Assembly: GCF_001279005.1 (NCBI RefSeq)
Contig: NZ_LGCN01000230.1
Coordinates: forward strand, 1 to 56,687
DNA: 56,687 bases
Direction: 5' to 3'
From: Streptomyces caelestis
Lineage (GTDB): Bacteria; Actinomycetota; Actinomycetes; Streptomycetales; Streptomycetaceae
Positions within the stretch are counted from its first letter, which is position 1; the number at the start of each line of letters is the position of its first letter. The translations under genes were made by a program, and so were the position numbers. Shown piece after piece: positions 18,523 to 28,622 of the stretch. The notes under the pieces were generated by a model that saw only the letters and a list, made by a program, of their open reading frames with translations, was not told where the DNA came from and did not search any database.

Positions 18523-19533
18523 TCAGTCGCCCTCCGTGCGCTCCCGCGTCGCCAGCAGTCGCCGCAGCGAGTACAGCCGCGCCGGATCCGCGTGCCCCTC
18601 GGCCACCCACGCGTCCAGCGCGCAGTCCGGCTCGTCGTGGCTGCACGCGCGCGGACAGCCCTCCGTGCCCGACTCGAGGTCGGGGAAGGCGTGGATCACC
18701 CGGGACGGGTCGACGTGGGCGAGCCCGAAGGACCGCACCCCCGGTGTGTCGATCACCCAGCCCTCGGCCCCCGCCAGCGGCAGCGCCAGCGCGGACGTCG
18801 TCGTGTGCCGTCCCCGTCCGGTCACCGCGTTGACGTGTCCGGTCGTACGCCGTCGCTCCTGCGGCACCAGCGCGTTGACCAGCGTCGTCTTGCCGACCCC
18901 GGAGTGCCCCACGAACGCGGTGATCCGGCCGTCCAGGTGCTCCCGCACCCGGTCCGCGGCCTCGCCGCTCTCCAGTTCCGCGCGGCTGGTCACGACGTAC
19001 GGGATGTCGAGGTCGCCGTACAGCTCCAGCAGCTTGTCCGGCGGCGCGAGGTCCGACTTGGTCAGCACCAGCAGCGGTTCGAGACCGCCGTCGTACGCCG
19101 CGACCAGACAGCGGTCGACCAGCCGCGGGCGGGGTTCGGGGTCGGCGAGGGCGGTGACGACGGCGAGCTGGTCGGCGTTGGCGACGACGACCCGCTCGTA
19201 GGGGTCGTCGTCGTCCGCGGTACGGCGCAGTACCGACGCGCGCTCCTCGATCCGCACGACCCGCGCGAGCGTGTCCTTCTTCCCGGACAGGTCGCCCACG
19301 ATGGCCACCCGGTCACCGACCACGGCCGCCTTGCGGCCCAGCTCGCGGGCCTTCATCGCCAGCACGGTCCGGTCGTCGACGAGGCAGGTCAGCCGGCCCC
19401 GGTCCACGGTGAGGACCAGCCCCGGGGCCGCGTCCTCGTGCTTGGGCCGGATGTGGGTGCGCGGCCGGTTGCCCTTGCGGTGGGGACGGGAGCGGATGTC
19501 GTCCTCGTCGGTGTGCTTGCCGTAGCGGCGCAT
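18523..19533 (-). CDS. rsgA: Ribosome small-subunit-dependent GTPase RsgA
   Basis: The 336-residue protein has the circularly permuted GTPase order typical of RsgA: G4 motif LTKSD (about 158) before the P-loop GHSGVGKTTLVNAL (about 208-221) and G3 DTPG (about 263). An OB-fold precedes and a zinc knuckle follows (C-P-R-A-C-S-H-D-E-P-D-C). It acts in late 30S ribosome maturation. The basic N-terminal extension (RSRPHRKGNRPRTHIRPKHED) suits rRNA contact. It begins 9 bp after the stop of aroA, so the two form an operon, a pairing common in actinobacteria. Confidence 0.93.
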   Translation of the reverse strand: MRRYGKHTDEDDIRSRPHRKGNRPRTHIRPKHEDAAPGLVLTVDRGRLTCLVDDRTVLAMKARELGRKAAVVGDRVAIVGDLSGKKDTLARVVRIEERASVLRRTADDDDPYERVVVANADQLAVVTALADPEPRPRLVDRCLVAAYDGGLEPLLVLTKSDLAPPDKLLELYGDLDIPYVVTSRAELESGEAADRVREHLDGRITAFVGHSGVGKTTLVNALVPQERRRTTGHVNAVTGRGRHTTTSALALPLAGAEGWVIDTPGVRSFGLAHVDPSRVIHAFPDLESGTEGCPRACSHDEPDCALDAWVAEGHADPARLYSLRRLLATRERTEGD

Positions 19534-19542
19534 GGTGAACCC

Positions 19543-20883
19543 CTACGCCCCGAGCATCCCGGTCCACAGCTCGGGGAAGTCCGGCAGGGTCTTCGCCGTG
19601 GTCGCCACGTTCTCGATCTGCACCCCCTCGACCGCGAGGCCGATGATCGCGCCGGCGGTGGCCATGCGGTGGTCCTCGTAGGTGTGGAAGACCCCGCCGT
19701 GCAGCCGGCGCGGGCGGATGTGCAGCCCGTCGGCGGTCTCGGTGACGTCGCCGCCGAGCTCGTTGATCTCCTTGGTCAGCGCGGCCAGCCGGTCCGTCTC
19801 GTGCAGCCGCAGGTGGGCCACGCCCCGCAGGGTGGACGGGGAGTCCGCGAGCGCCGCCACGGCCGCGATGCCGGGCGTCAGCTCGCCGACCTCGCCGAGG
19901 TCCACGTCGACGCCGTGGATCGACCCGGAGCCGGTGAACACGAGCCCGAACTCGGTCAGCTCGCAGGAACCGCCCATCTCGGTGAAGATCTCCCGCAGCC
20001 GGTCACCGGGCTGGGTGGTACGGGCCGGCCAGTCCGGAACGACGACCTTGCCGCCGGTCACCAGCGCCGCCGCCAGGAACGGCTGGGCGTTGGACAGGTC
20101 CGGCTCGATGGTCAGGTCCCGGCCCAGCAGGGCGCCCGGCGTGACCCGCCAGACGTTCGGCTCGCCGCCCGATTCGGGGGTGTCCACCTGGGCGCCCACC
20201 GCGCGGAGCATGTCGACGGTCATCCGGATGTGCGGCAGGGACGGCAGCGTCTCACCGGTGTGCCGGACCTCGACACCCTGGTTGAAGCGCGGCGCGGACA
20301 GCAGCAGGGCGCTGACGAACTGGGAGGAGGAGGACGCGTCGACCTCCACGGTGCCGCCGTCCAGGGCGCCGCCGCCGTGCACGGTCATCGGCAGGGTGCC
20401 GCGGTCCTCGTCGTCGATCCGGGCGCCCAGCCGGCGCAGCGCGTCGATGACACCGTTCAGCGGACGCTCGTACGAGCGCGGGTCGCCGTCGAAGCGGACG
20501 GGGCCGTCGGCCAGCGTGGCGACCGGGGGCAGGAACCGCATCACCGTGCCGGCGTTGCCGACGTCGACGGTGGCCGGGCCGCGCAGGCCGGTCGGGAGCA
20601 CCCGCCAGGCCTCGCCGGTGCTGTCCGGGCCCCCCGCGACGGAGGAGCTGGACGACACCGTCTCCTCGATCTCGACGCCCATGGCGCGCAGGGCGCCGGC
20701 CATCAGCAGGGTGTCGCGGGAACGCAGCGGGCGGCGCAGCCAGCCGGGCTCGGAGGCGAGGGCGGCGAGGACGAGGGCACGGTTGGTGACCGACTTGGAC
20801 CCGGGCACGTGGACCGTCGCGTCGACGGCTCCGCTCGCGTGCGGGGCGGGCCAGAGGGCGGTGTGCGCGGAGTTTCGGGCCAT
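19543..20883 (-). CDS. aroA: 3-phosphoshikimate 1-carboxyvinyltransferase (EPSP synthase)
   Basis: The 446-residue enzyme catalyses the sixth shikimate-pathway step, joining PEP and shikimate-3-phosphate. Motifs in order: [16 protein letters not shown] (28-43, PEP and S3P binding), [10 protein letters not shown] (about 110), [13 protein letters not shown] (about 182) and RLHETDRL (near 350, catalytic). A Ser-rich loop, [11 protein letters not shown], near residue 80 is an insertion. The ATG at 20883 is used. It heads an aroA-rsgA operon. Confidence 0.95.
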   Translation of the reverse strand: MARNSAHTALWPAPHASGAVDATVHVPGSKSVTNRALVLAALASEPGWLRRPLRSRDTLLMAGALRAMGVEIEETVSSSSSVAGGPDSTGEAWRVLPTGLRGPATVDVGNAGTVMRFLPPVATLADGPVRFDGDPRSYERPLNGVIDALRRLGARIDDEDRGTLPMTVHGGGALDGGTVEVDASSSSQFVSALLLSAPRFNQGVEVRHTGETLPSLPHIRMTVDMLRAVGAQVDTPESGGEPNVWRVTPGALLGRDLTIEPDLSNAQPFLAAALVTGGKVVVPDWPARTTQPGDRLREIFTEMGGSCELTEFGLVFTGSGSIHGVDVDLGEVGELTPGIAAVAALADSPSTLRGVAHLRLHETDRLAALTKEINELGGDVTETADGLHIRPRRLHGGVFHTYEDHRMATAGAIIGLAVEGVQIENVATTAKTLPDFPELWTGMLGA

Positions 20884-21035
20884 GGGGACCACTCTATAAG
20901 GAGGGGGAGCGGGTAGGCCGTTCGTCGGTCGCGGATCCGTCATGCCTGTTCGCACCCGTGCTGCGGAGCCGCGCACCGGCACGGCCCAGGGGCCCCGCGG
21001 GCCGTCTCCGTCCGCGGCCTCCCCGCGCTCGCGCC

Positions 21036-21767
21036 CTACAGCCCCAGGAGCCACCTGCCCCCGCCCAGCAGCGCGCAGAGCGACACCGCGTGGAACAGGA
21101 ACAGCCACAGGCCCGCCGGCACGTGGGTCAGGCGCGAGAGCTGGTCCGCGTCGGAGTCGCCCGCGCCGCCGCGTGACCGCTTGGCCTGGAGCTCGAAGGG
21201 CGGGCGCACCCCGCCCAGGAGCAGGAACCAGACCACGGCGTACGCGAACGCCGCCTGCACCTGGGGCCCGGTCAGCCAGGACACCAGGACGAACGTACCG
21301 CCCGTGACGAGCACCGACACCGCGCCGTACGCGTTGCGGATCATCACCAGCATCGCCACCAGCAGCGCCGTGGCCAGCCACAGCAGCAGCGTGATGCGGC
21401 CGGCGCCGAGCAGCGCGGCGCCGCCCAGCCCCAGCAGCGGGGGAGCGGTGTAGCCGGCGGCGGCCGTGAGGATCATGCCGATGCCGTGCGGTTTTCCGCG
21501 GCTGACGGTCAGGCCGCTGGTGTCCGAGTGCAGACGTATCCCCGTCAGCGTGCGGCCGGTGAGCAGCGCCACCAGGCCGTGCCCGCCCTCGTGGGCGATC
21601 GTGACGGCGTTCCGGGACAGCCGCCACAGCCCCTGCGGTACGACGACGGCGGCCGCGGCGACCAGTGTGGCGACGACCACCCACACATCCGGGTCGGGCT
21701 GGGTGCCGGAGACCTCGTCCCAGAGGGAGGCGAGTGAGGCGGACGCGGTGCTGACCATGCTTTCCAT
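21036..21767 (-). CDS. M50-like membrane metallopeptidase
   Basis: The 243-residue integral membrane protein has about six helices and an HEXXH-type zinc motif, AHEGGHG (H58, H62), in an early helix. This layout is the M50B-like group of actinobacteria, related to site-2 proteases. The usual second motif (NxxPxPxLDG) is not obvious, so proteolysis is unproven. A second ATG three codons into the frame (21758) could be the start. It diverges from the SRAP gene with 51 bp between them. Confidence 0.8.
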   Translation of the reverse strand: MESMVSTASASLASLWDEVSGTQPDPDVWVVVATLVAAAAVVVPQGLWRLSRNAVTIAHEGGHGLVALLTGRTLTGIRLHSDTSGLTVSRGKPHGIGMILTAAAGYTAPPLLGLGGAALLGAGRITLLLWLATALLVAMLVMIRNAYGAVSVLVTGGTFVLVSWLTGPQVQAAFAYAVVWFLLLGGVRPPFELQAKRSRGGAGDSDADQLSRLTHVPAGLWLFLFHAVSLCALLGGGRWLLGL

Positions 21768-21818
21768 CTGTTTCCGATTGCTCCCTCTGCGCGGACGGAG
21801 TCTGGCAGTGTTGCATGT

Positions 21819-22634
21819 ATGTGCGGACGGTATGCAGCGAGTCGCAGGCCCGAGGATCTCGCAGGAATCTTCGAGATCGAGAAGTGGGAGCCGGAGGAGG
21901 CCCTGGGGCCCGACTACAACGTGGCGCCGACCAAGGAGGTCTACGCCGTCCTCGACCGTGCCCTGAAGGACGCGGCGGACCCGCGTCCGGTTCGGCAGCT
22001 GCGGAAGCTGAAGTGGGGCCTGGTGCCCTCCTGGTCCAAGACGCCCGAGGGCGGGGCCCGGATGATCAACGCCCGCGCGGAGACCGTCCACGAGAAGCCC
22101 TCCTACCGCCGCGCCTTCTCCTCCCGGCGCTGCGTCCTGCCCGCCGACGGCTACTACGAGTGGGTCACCGGCAAGCAGGAGCGGGACCTGGAGGTCGAGG
22201 GGAAGAAGAAGCGGCCCCGCAAGCAGCCCTACTTCGTGACGCCGGCCGACGGCTCGGTGTTCGCCATGGCCGGGCTGTACGAGTTCTGGCGGGACAAGAC
22301 GCTGCCGGACGACCACCCCCAGGCCTGGTGGGTGACGTGCTCCGTCATCACCACCGAGGCGGAGACGAGCCCGCTCGCGGTGTCCCCGGCGGACGGCCCG
22401 CACACCCTCGCCGAGATCCACCCGCGGATGCCGCTGATGCTCACCCCGGACCGCTGGGACGCCTGGCTGGACCCCGCCCGCACGGACGTCGGCGAACTGC
22501 GCGAACTGCTCGCCCCGCCGCCCCCCGGCCTGATGCGCGCCTACCCGGTCCCCACGGCGGTCAGCAACGTCCGCAACAACGGACCGGAGCTGCTGACCGA
22601 GCTGGCCGCGCCGGAGGAGGGCACACTCTTCTGA
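21819..22634 (+). CDS. SOS-response-associated peptidase family protein (HMCES/YedK, SRAP domain)
   Basis: The 271-residue protein begins MCGRYAAS; cysteine 2 is the residue that, once the initiator Met is removed, forms a thiazolidine crosslink with abasic sites in single-stranded DNA. N34 in YNVAPT, E114 in GYYEW and H201 in [10 protein letters not shown] are the other active-site residues, all present. It shields abasic lesions during replication. No ribosome site precedes the ATG and the upstream gap is only 51 bp, so translation may be leaderless. The next gene starts 1 bp after its stop. Confidence 0.93.
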   Translation: MCGRYAASRRPEDLAGIFEIEKWEPEEALGPDYNVAPTKEVYAVLDRALKDAADPRPVRQLRKLKWGLVPSWSKTPEGGARMINARAETVHEKPSYRRAFSSRRCVLPADGYYEWVTGKQERDLEVEGKKKRPRKQPYFVTPADGSVFAMAGLYEFWRDKTLPDDHPQAWWVTCSVITTEAETSPLAVSPADGPHTLAEIHPRMPLMLTPDRWDAWLDPARTDVGELRELLAPPPPGLMRAYPVPTAVSNVRNNGPELLTELAAPEEGTLF

Positions 22635-22635
22635 C

Positions 22636-23304
22636 GTGACCCCCGACACGACAGACGCGACGGACACGGCAGGCACGACCGAGACCGTCGAGACCGGCGC
22701 CGGCACCGCCCGCGTCACCTGGCACCACGCACGTGACCGCGCCCGCCTCGTCCTCGCGGTGGGCCACGGCGCCGGCGGCGGCATCGAGGCCCGGGACCTG
22801 AAGGCTCTCGCCGCCGGACTGCCCGCACACGGGGTGACCGTCGCCCTGGTCGAACAGCCCTGGCGGGTGGCCGGCAAGAAGGTGGCCCCCGCGCCGAAGA
22901 CCCTCGACACCGGCTGGCGCGGCATCTGGCCCGCGCTGGCGAAGTCCGGCCTGCCGGTGATCTCGGGCGGGCGCAGCGCCGGAGCCCGCGTCGCCTGCCG
23001 CACCGCCACGGAACTCGGCGCGCACGCCGTGCTCGCCCTGAGCTTCCCCCTGCATCCGCCGGGCAGGCCCGAGAGGTCCCGCGCCGACGAACTGCTGGGC
23101 ACCGGCGTGCCCACGCTCGTGGTCCAGGGCGGCAACGATCCCTTCGGCAGGCCCGAGGAGTTCCCCGAGGGGGGCTTCGAACTGGTCGAGGTCCCCCGCG
23201 GCGACCACGGTCTCGCCGTGCCCAAGCGGGCGGACATCACGCAGGACGCGGCCGTGGCGGTCGTCACCGACGCCGTCGCGCGGTGGACCGGCACGCTCGG
23301 CTGA
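22636..23304 (+). CDS. Alpha/beta hydrolase of the KANL3/Tex30 type
   Basis: The 222-residue protein has a compact alpha/beta-hydrolase fold: oxyanion segment GHGAGGG (about 44-50), nucleophile elbow GGRSAGAR (S115 region), acid in VQGGNDPFG and histidine in GDHGLAVP near residue 194. The first 25 residues are Thr/Asp-rich and disordered. It starts with GTG 1 bp after the SRAP gene, so both are co-translated. Whether it helps DNA repair, as the arrangement hints, is unknown. The sigR promoter begins just behind its stop. Confidence 0.82.
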
Positions 23305-23308
23305 CCCC

Positions 23309-23335
23309 GGGAATGCCCGGGCGGTTCCCGATGTT
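23309..23335 (+). promoter_or_regulatory. SigR-dependent autoregulatory promoter (sigRp2 type)
   Basis: GGGAAT (23309-23314), an 18-base spacer and GTT (23333-23335) fit the established SigR consensus GGAAT-N18-GTT. Transcription would start about 23341, upstream of the long sigR frame. Confidence 0.85.
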
Positions 23336-23393
23336 GGGACGGTCGTACGTGCCGGCCGACGGCACCACCGCCGTAGGAGAGGAAGTCCGCCGC

Positions 23394-23558
23394 ATGGGTT
23401 CGACAGCCTGCCCGACCCGCAGCAGCCGCGCCGACCTGGACTGGACGGTGCTGCACGCGGCCAAGACCGCCCCCATTCGGGCGGCGGGCGGACCGGATCG
23501 TCGTCTATCCTCCGATTCGGGTGGGGCCGCCTTCGGTCCCACGACAACTCTGGAGGAG
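23394..23558 (+). other. sigR: 55-codon in-frame N-terminal extension of sigR (long isoform start)
   Basis: An ATG at 23394 with GGAGAGGAAG upstream lies exactly 55 codons before the GTG of the standard SigR protein and in frame with it. This matches the unstable long isoform SigR' described in S. coelicolor, which is made from the SigR-dependent transcript and cleared by Clp proteolysis. The extension starts [17 protein letters not shown] and ends [14 protein letters not shown]. Confidence 0.8.
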
Positions 23559-24245
23559 GTGGGTCCGGTTCCCGGTACCGACGCAGGGACCGAACACGGC
23601 CAGGCGGAGCAGCCCGAGGGCCAGGGCGGCACGGGCGCGGAGTCGACCGCGGAGCGCAGCGCGCGCTTCGAGCGGGACGCGCTCGAGTTCCTCGACCAGA
23701 TGTACTCGGCCGCCCTGCGCATGACGCGCAACCCGGCCGACGCGGAGGACCTGGTGCAGGAGACGTACGCCAAGGCGTACGCGTCCTTCCACCAGTTCCG
23801 CGAGGGCACCAACCTCAAGGCGTGGCTGTACCGGATCCTCACCAACACCTTCATCAACTCGTACCGCAAGAAGCAGCGCGAACCCCAGCGCAGCGCGGCC
23901 GAGGAGATCGAGGACTGGCAGCTCGCGCGCGCCGAGTCGCACATGTCCACCGGTCTGCGCTCCGCGGAGTCGCAGGCGCTGGACCACCTGCCCGACTCGG
24001 ACGTCAAGCAGGCGCTCCAGGCGATCCCCGAGGAGTTCCGCATCGCGGTGTACCTCGCCGATGTGGAGGGCTTTGCCTACAAGGAGATCGCGGACATCAT
24101 GGGGACACCCATCGGTACGGTGATGTCCCGGCTGCACCGTGGCCGCCGTCAGCTGCGCGGCATGCTGGAGGACTACGCGCGCGAGCGCGGACTGGTCCCG
24201 GCCGGCGCCGGGGAGTCGAACGAAGCGAAAGGCTCGGGGTCATGA
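23559..24245 (+). CDS. sigR: RNA polymerase ECF sigma factor SigR (thiol-oxidative stress)
   Basis: The 228-residue standard form starts at GTG 23559 ([18 protein letters not shown]). Sigma region 2 is at about 40-105 ([28 protein letters not shown], then [16 protein letters not shown]) and region 4 at about 150-200 ([34 protein letters not shown]). SigR drives thioredoxin, mycothiol and related genes after disulfide stress. Its stop overlaps the rsrA ATG (ATGA), coupling synthesis of sigma factor and anti-sigma factor. A TATCCT at 23506-23511 may mark the second, basal promoter for the short form. Confidence 0.96.
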
Positions 24246-24553
24246 GCTGCGGAGAGCCGCACGAGACGGATTGCAGCGAGATCCTCGATCATCTCTACGA
24301 GTTCCTCGACCGTGAGATGCCGGATTCCGACTGCGTGAAGTTCGAGCACCACTTCGAGGAATGCTCGCCGTGCCTGGAGAAGTACGGGCTCGAGCAGGCG
24401 GTGAAGAAGCTGGTCAAGCGCTGCTGCGGACAGGACGACGTGCCGGGCGACCTGCGCTCCAAGGTCATGGGCCGGCTCGACCTGATCCGCTCCGGCCAGG
24501 CCGTCCCCGACCAGGACGTCACGGCCGCGCCGGCCACCCCGCAGGAGTCCTGA
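24242..24553 (+). CDS. rsrA: Redox-sensing zinc anti-sigma factor RsrA
   Basis: The 103-residue ZAS-family protein binds SigR until oxidised. All residues known to matter are visible: C3, C11, H37, C41 and C44 (the HX3CX2C zinc motif HFEECSPC), plus C61-C62. Disulfide stress forms C11-C44, releases zinc and frees SigR; thioredoxin reverses this. Start ATG overlaps the sigR stop by 4 bases. The C-terminal 25 residues are disordered. Confidence 0.97.
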
Positions 24554-24697
24554 CACTCCGCGGTTCCCCGGCCTCTGTGTCACTCGAACGTGCTAATCCG
24601 CGGGTTATCGGCCCGTGGAGGCACGCCCCGTCGCCCTAGGCTCCAGAACCTGGCAGGCGGCAGGCCGAGTGCCGGCGGGCACGGTCGGGAGGGGTTC

Positions 24698-26092
24698 ATG
24701 GAGGCGTTACCGGCGCGGGCCCGCGCGTATGTCGCCTGTGTCACCGTACCGGCCCTGCTCTGCCTGCTGCCGCTGGTCCCCGGAAGCCCGGTGCCGCCGC
24801 CGGGCGGCGCCCGCTTCTCCTGGTGGGCGGTCGCCCTGCTCGCCGCGCTGTACGCGGGCTGCGAGCACCTCGCCCGGTCGCGTCCGGCCGCGGCCCCGCA
24901 CCCGGGCGGAGCCTTCCACCCCGTCCTGCTCGCCGGGGCCTTCCTGCTGCCACCGCCCGCCGCGGCGCTGGTCGCGCTCCCCGGGGCGCTGCTGCTCCCC
25001 GTGGAACGACGTCCGTACCCGGCGCGCAGGCTCTGGCGGGCCGGCCGGCTGGTGCTCGCCGTGTGGGCGGCGGGCCGGGTCCACCTGGCGGTCGGCGGCC
25101 GGGAGGCGGTGGCGGACTGCGACGTCCCGGGCGCACTCGGCACCGCCGGGGCCGCGGTGCTGGCGTTCTGCCTGGTGCTCACCCTGCTGGACGGCGGCTT
25201 TCCGGCGCCCGGCGCGCTCCCGCGCGGGAGGCGGATCTCGGCGCCGGCCGCCTGGTGGCGGCTGTTCCTCAGGTCGCTGGCGCCGATCACCGTGCACGGC
25301 CTCGCCGGACTCATGATGGCGCTGCTGTGGCGCAGCCCCTACGGTCCGGTGGCCGCGCTGCTCGTGCTGCCGCCGATGGGCGTCTCCTGGTGGGCGTTCG
25401 CCCAGTACCACCGGGAGCGGGCCGCCCATCAGGCGACGATCCGCGCGCTCGTCCAGGCCGTCGACATCAAGGACGGCTACACGCGCGGGCACAGCGAACG
25501 CGTCGGACGGGCGTCCATGATGATCGCGCGGGAACTCGGCATGGACGACGAGCGCGTCGAGGTGCTCCGCTTCGCGGGCATCCTGCACGACGTCGGCAAG
25601 CTCGGCGTGCCCACCCGGCTGCTCACCAAGGACGGCCCGCTGACCCCCGAGGAGCGCCGGGTGATCGAACTGCACCCCGAGTACGGGCACGAGATGGTGC
25701 GGGGGATCTCCTTTCTCGGCGAGGCCCGCGCGGCGGTCCTGCACCACCACGAACGGCTGGACGGCACCGGCTACCCCTATGGGCTGTCGGGCGGTCAGAT
25801 CCCGGAGTCCGCGCGGGTGGTCGCCGTCGCCGACGCCTTCGACGCGATGACCTCCAACCGCTCCTACAGCAGGGCGCGGCCCGTGCCCGTGGCGCTGGAG
25901 GAGCTCCGGCGGTGCGCGGGCGCCCACTTCGACCCGCGGATGGTGGCCGCGCTGGTCCGGGCGATCGGCCGGGCCGGCTGGCATCCGGCGGTGACCGCCG
26001 ACGACCCCCGGCCGGCCGGCGGCGACACGCGGCCCGACGCCGTGCCCGGGCCCGTCGCACCGGCCGTCGGCCGGCCCGGGGCGCGCCGATGA
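24698..26092 (+). CDS. Membrane HD-GYP protein (predicted c-di-GMP phosphodiesterase) with a TTA codon
   Basis: The 464-residue protein has about six transmembrane helices in residues 10-240, then a complete HD-GYP domain: HSERVGR, the HD pair in ILHDVGKLGVP, LHPEYGHEM, HHHERLDGTGYPYGL (GYP motif) and VADAFDAMTSNRSYS. HD-GYP enzymes hydrolyse cyclic di-GMP. The ATG at 24698 follows GAGGGG. Codon 4 (24707-24709) is TTA, which in Streptomyces needs the developmentally regulated bldA tRNA; I found no other in-frame TTA in the window. It overlaps the next gene by ATGA. There is no sensor domain beyond the membrane part. The region before it, 24554-24697, holds nothing I recognise. Confidence 0.9.
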   Translation: MEALPARARAYVACVTVPALLCLLPLVPGSPVPPPGGARFSWWAVALLAALYAGCEHLARSRPAAAPHPGGAFHPVLLAGAFLLPPPAAALVALPGALLLPVERRPYPARRLWRAGRLVLAVWAAGRVHLAVGGREAVADCDVPGALGTAGAAVLAFCLVLTLLDGGFPAPGALPRGRRISAPAAWWRLFLRSLAPITVHGLAGLMMALLWRSPYGPVAALLVLPPMGVSWWAFAQYHRERAAHQATIRALVQAVDIKDGYTRGHSERVGRASMMIARELGMDDERVEVLRFAGILHDVGKLGVPTRLLTKDGPLTPEERRVIELHPEYGHEMVRGISFLGEARAAVLHHHERLDGTGYPYGLSGGQIPESARVVAVADAFDAMTSNRSYSRARPVPVALEELRRCAGAHFDPRMVAALVRAIGRAGWHPAVTADDPRPAGGDTRPDAVPGPVAPAVGRPGARR

Positions 26093-27390
26093 GGCCCCGG
26101 CTCCACACCGTCGTGCACCTGTGCGCCGCCGTCCTCGCCGCAGGTTCCCTCGGCGCCACCCTCTACAACGGCGTCGAGCAACGCGGTGCCGCCCTCGCCT
26201 TCGGGGTGCTCATCGCCGTCGGCGAGCTCACCCGGCGCAACGGGACGCGGATCAGGGAGGCCGCGCCGCTCGCCGCCGCGGGTTCGCTGTCGTACGCGCT
26301 GCTCGGCGAGACCGCGGGGCGGCCCACCCAGCACGGCGCCGCCCAGGTCGTCACCGTGGTGCTCGCCGCGTCCCTGCTCGGCAGCGTGCCGCACGTCGGG
26401 CGTGGCGGGGGCCCGGCCCTCGACCCGTCGGCCCGCAGGGTGCTGACCGTCGGGTTCGCCGCCGTGTGCTTCCAGCCGCTGTACAACCGGGGCGTCTTCG
26501 ACGGCTGGGGAGGCCCCGCCCACGCGCTGCTGCTGCTCGCCCTGCTGTGCCTCACCGCGCTGTGCGACGCCGTGCTCGCCGCCGCGCTGGCCCACTCCCG
26601 CACCGGATGGCCCTTCCTGCCGACGCTGCGCGGCGAACTGCGGGCCGTGCCCGGCATCGGGGCCGCCGTCATCGCCACGGGCGCGGTGATGGCGCTCGGG
26701 GTCGCGGTCGTGGGGCTGTGGGCGCTGCCCGTCTTCTCCGTGCCCCTGCTGCTCGCACAGCTGTCCTACCGGCGGTACGCCGCCGTGCGCGCCACCTACC
26801 GGCAGACCATCGCCTCCCTCGCGCGGGCCACCGAGATCGCCGGATACACCCCGGCCGGGCACGCCCGCCGGGTCGCCGGGCTCAGCCGGGCGGTGGGCCG
26901 GGACCTCGGGCTGACCGAACCCGAACTGACCGTGCTGGAGTACGCCGCCCTGATGCACGACATCGGCCAGCTCAGCCTCGTCGACCCGGTCCCCGACGGC
27001 GCCACCGCCGTCCTGCCGGTCACCGAACAGCGGCGGATCGCGCTGCTCGGCGGCGCCGTGGTGCGCCAGACCGGGGTGGACCCGCGGGTGGCCGCGATCG
27101 TCGAACGCCAGGCCGACCCGCACCGGGAGCAGCCGCTCGCCGCGCGTATCGTCCGGGTGGTCAACGCGTACGAGGAGAAGTCCCGGGAAGGAGGGCCGGG
27201 CGGGCCGCTGACCGCGCTGGAGGAACTGCGCCTGGGCACCGCCGGCGCGTACGCGCCAGAGGTGGTCGAAGCACTGGCCCGGGTGCTGTCACGGAACACG
27301 GAGGGTGCGCGTGAACACGGAGGCCGATCGTGGCGAGGGCCACGCACGGGACTGTCTGACCCCGGCCGAGGCTGGGTAACCCATGGGTAA
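26089..27390 (+). CDS. Membrane protein with degenerate HD domain
   Basis: The 433-residue protein copies the layout of its upstream neighbour: about seven hydrophobic helices in the first 230 residues, then an HD-like domain at about 240-400. HAR and [12 protein letters not shown] keep the HD pair, but the lysine after it is replaced by Gln and the HHE and GYP motifs are missing ([16 protein letters not shown] stands there). It is therefore probably catalytically dead or altered. ATGA overlap with the HD-GYP gene implies a coupled pair, perhaps a hetero-complex. Its production also depends on translation through the upstream TTA. Confidence 0.82.
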   Translation: MRPRLHTVVHLCAAVLAAGSLGATLYNGVEQRGAALAFGVLIAVGELTRRNGTRIREAAPLAAAGSLSYALLGETAGRPTQHGAAQVVTVVLAASLLGSVPHVGRGGGPALDPSARRVLTVGFAAVCFQPLYNRGVFDGWGGPAHALLLLALLCLTALCDAVLAAALAHSRTGWPFLPTLRGELRAVPGIGAAVIATGAVMALGVAVVGLWALPVFSVPLLLAQLSYRRYAAVRATYRQTIASLARATEIAGYTPAGHARRVAGLSRAVGRDLGLTEPELTVLEYAALMHDIGQLSLVDPVPDGATAVLPVTEQRRIALLGGAVVRQTGVDPRVAAIVERQADPHREQPLAARIVRVVNAYEEKSREGGPGGPLTALEELRLGTAGAYAPEVVEALARVLSRNTEGAREHGGRSWRGPRTGLSDPGRGWVTHG

Positions 27391-27492
27391 TGAGCGTCCT
27401 CGTGGCCGTACGTGGTTGGATGCGAAGGAGAGGGTGTCCGGGGGCGCGGACGGGCACAGCCAGCCCACCGACGGAACTGGCAGGCGGGAATC

Positions 27493-28473
27493 GTGAGGAT
27501 CTTCGGCAAGGGACGGCACCGGCCCTCCGCCTCCTGGCGGCAGGCCACGGACCGTGCGTTCACGCTCATCGGCGACGGCCGGTACGAGGACGCGGGCGCG
27601 CTGCTGACCCGTGCCGCCGACCTGGAGCCCTGGTTGTCGGAGTCCTGGTTCAACCTCGCGCTGCTGCACAAGTTCCGGCACGACTGGGAGCAGGCGCGGG
27701 CCGCCGGACTGCGGGCCGTGGCGCTGCTCGACCGCGACACCGGGGCTCCCGACTGGTGGAACGTCGGCATCGCCGCCACCGCCCTGCAGGACTGGCCGCT
27801 GGCCCGGCGGGCCTGGCAGGCCTACGGACTCAAGGTGCCCGGCCCGGCCACCGACTCCGGCGAGCCCCTCGGCATGGACCTGGGCAGCGCGGCCGTACGG
27901 CTGTCCCCGGAGGGGGAGGCGGAGGTGGTGTGGGGGCGACGCCTCGACCCCGCCCGGATCGAGGTGCTGTCCATTCCGCTGCCGTCCTCCGGGCGCCGCT
28001 GGGGCGAGGTCGTCCTGCACGACGGCGTGCCGCACGGGGAGCGGAGCACCGCCGCCGGGCACACCTACCCGGTGTTCGACGAGATCGAGTTGTGGGCTCC
28101 CTCGCCGGTGCCGACCTGGGTGGTGCTGCTGGAGGCCGCGACCGAGGCCGACCGGGACGCGCTGGAGCAGCTGGCCTCCGACGCCGGGTTCGCGGCCGAG
28201 GACTGGTCGTCCTCCGTGCGGCTGCTGTGCCGGATGTGCTCGGAGTCCCGGATGCCGTCCGACGAGGGGGAGGGCGAGCACCTGGATCCGCACGACCACA
28301 GCGAACCGGGGCACCCCGGGCCGCTGGGGCACCGTACGGACGGGCAGTCGTGGGTGCCCGAGCGGGAGTGCGGGGTGGCCGCGCCGGCTTCGTTGGTCCG
28401 GGGGTTGCTCGACGGGTGGGTCGCGGACAGCCCGGACTCCCGGGACTGGCGGGACCTGGAAGAGGTGTGCTAG
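27493..28473 (+). CDS. TPR-repeat protein, conserved in Streptomyces
   Basis: The 326-residue protein has two or three TPR units at residues 10-120 ([30 protein letters not shown] is split over the first two), followed by a beta-rich C-terminal domain with [20 protein letters not shown] and a His/Asp-rich loop [19 protein letters not shown]. It has no signal peptide. The GTG at 27493 begins the conserved part ([15 protein letters not shown]). The role is unknown; it stands between the HD pair and def. Confidence 0.75.
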   Translation: MRIFGKGRHRPSASWRQATDRAFTLIGDGRYEDAGALLTRAADLEPWLSESWFNLALLHKFRHDWEQARAAGLRAVALLDRDTGAPDWWNVGIAATALQDWPLARRAWQAYGLKVPGPATDSGEPLGMDLGSAAVRLSPEGEAEVVWGRRLDPARIEVLSIPLPSSGRRWGEVVLHDGVPHGERSTAAGHTYPVFDEIELWAPSPVPTWVVLLEAATEADRDALEQLASDAGFAAEDWSSSVRLLCRMCSESRMPSDEGEGEHLDPHDHSEPGHPGPLGHRTDGQSWVPERECGVAAPASLVRGLLDGWVADSPDSRDWRDLEEVC

Positions 28474-28538
28474 AAGCGCCGCCGGCCGCGGGTCCGTCGT
28501 GGCCGGTCGCGCCCACGCGGCGGAGCCGCACAGCGACC

Positions 28539-28570
28539 CGGTCCCGTGCTCCCGCAGGGGCGCGGGACCG
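28539..28570. terminator. Hairpin between TPR gene and def
   Basis: Eight-base arms CGGTCCCG and CGGGACCG enclose 16 bases that can pair partly among themselves. The position, 66 bases after the TPR stop and 53 before def, fits a terminator. A possible def promoter (TTGTCA, then TTACTC) follows. Confidence 0.5.
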
Positions 28571-28622
28571 TACCCTTGTCAGATCACGACCCCGGTTTTA
28601 CTCAGGAAGGCACACGTCGGTC

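Noticed and set aside
18316..20916. 866-codon plus-strand frame opposite rsgA and aroA
   Set aside because: The opposite strand holds two unmistakable enzymes with complete motifs; the antisense translation is low-complexity with no recognisable family.
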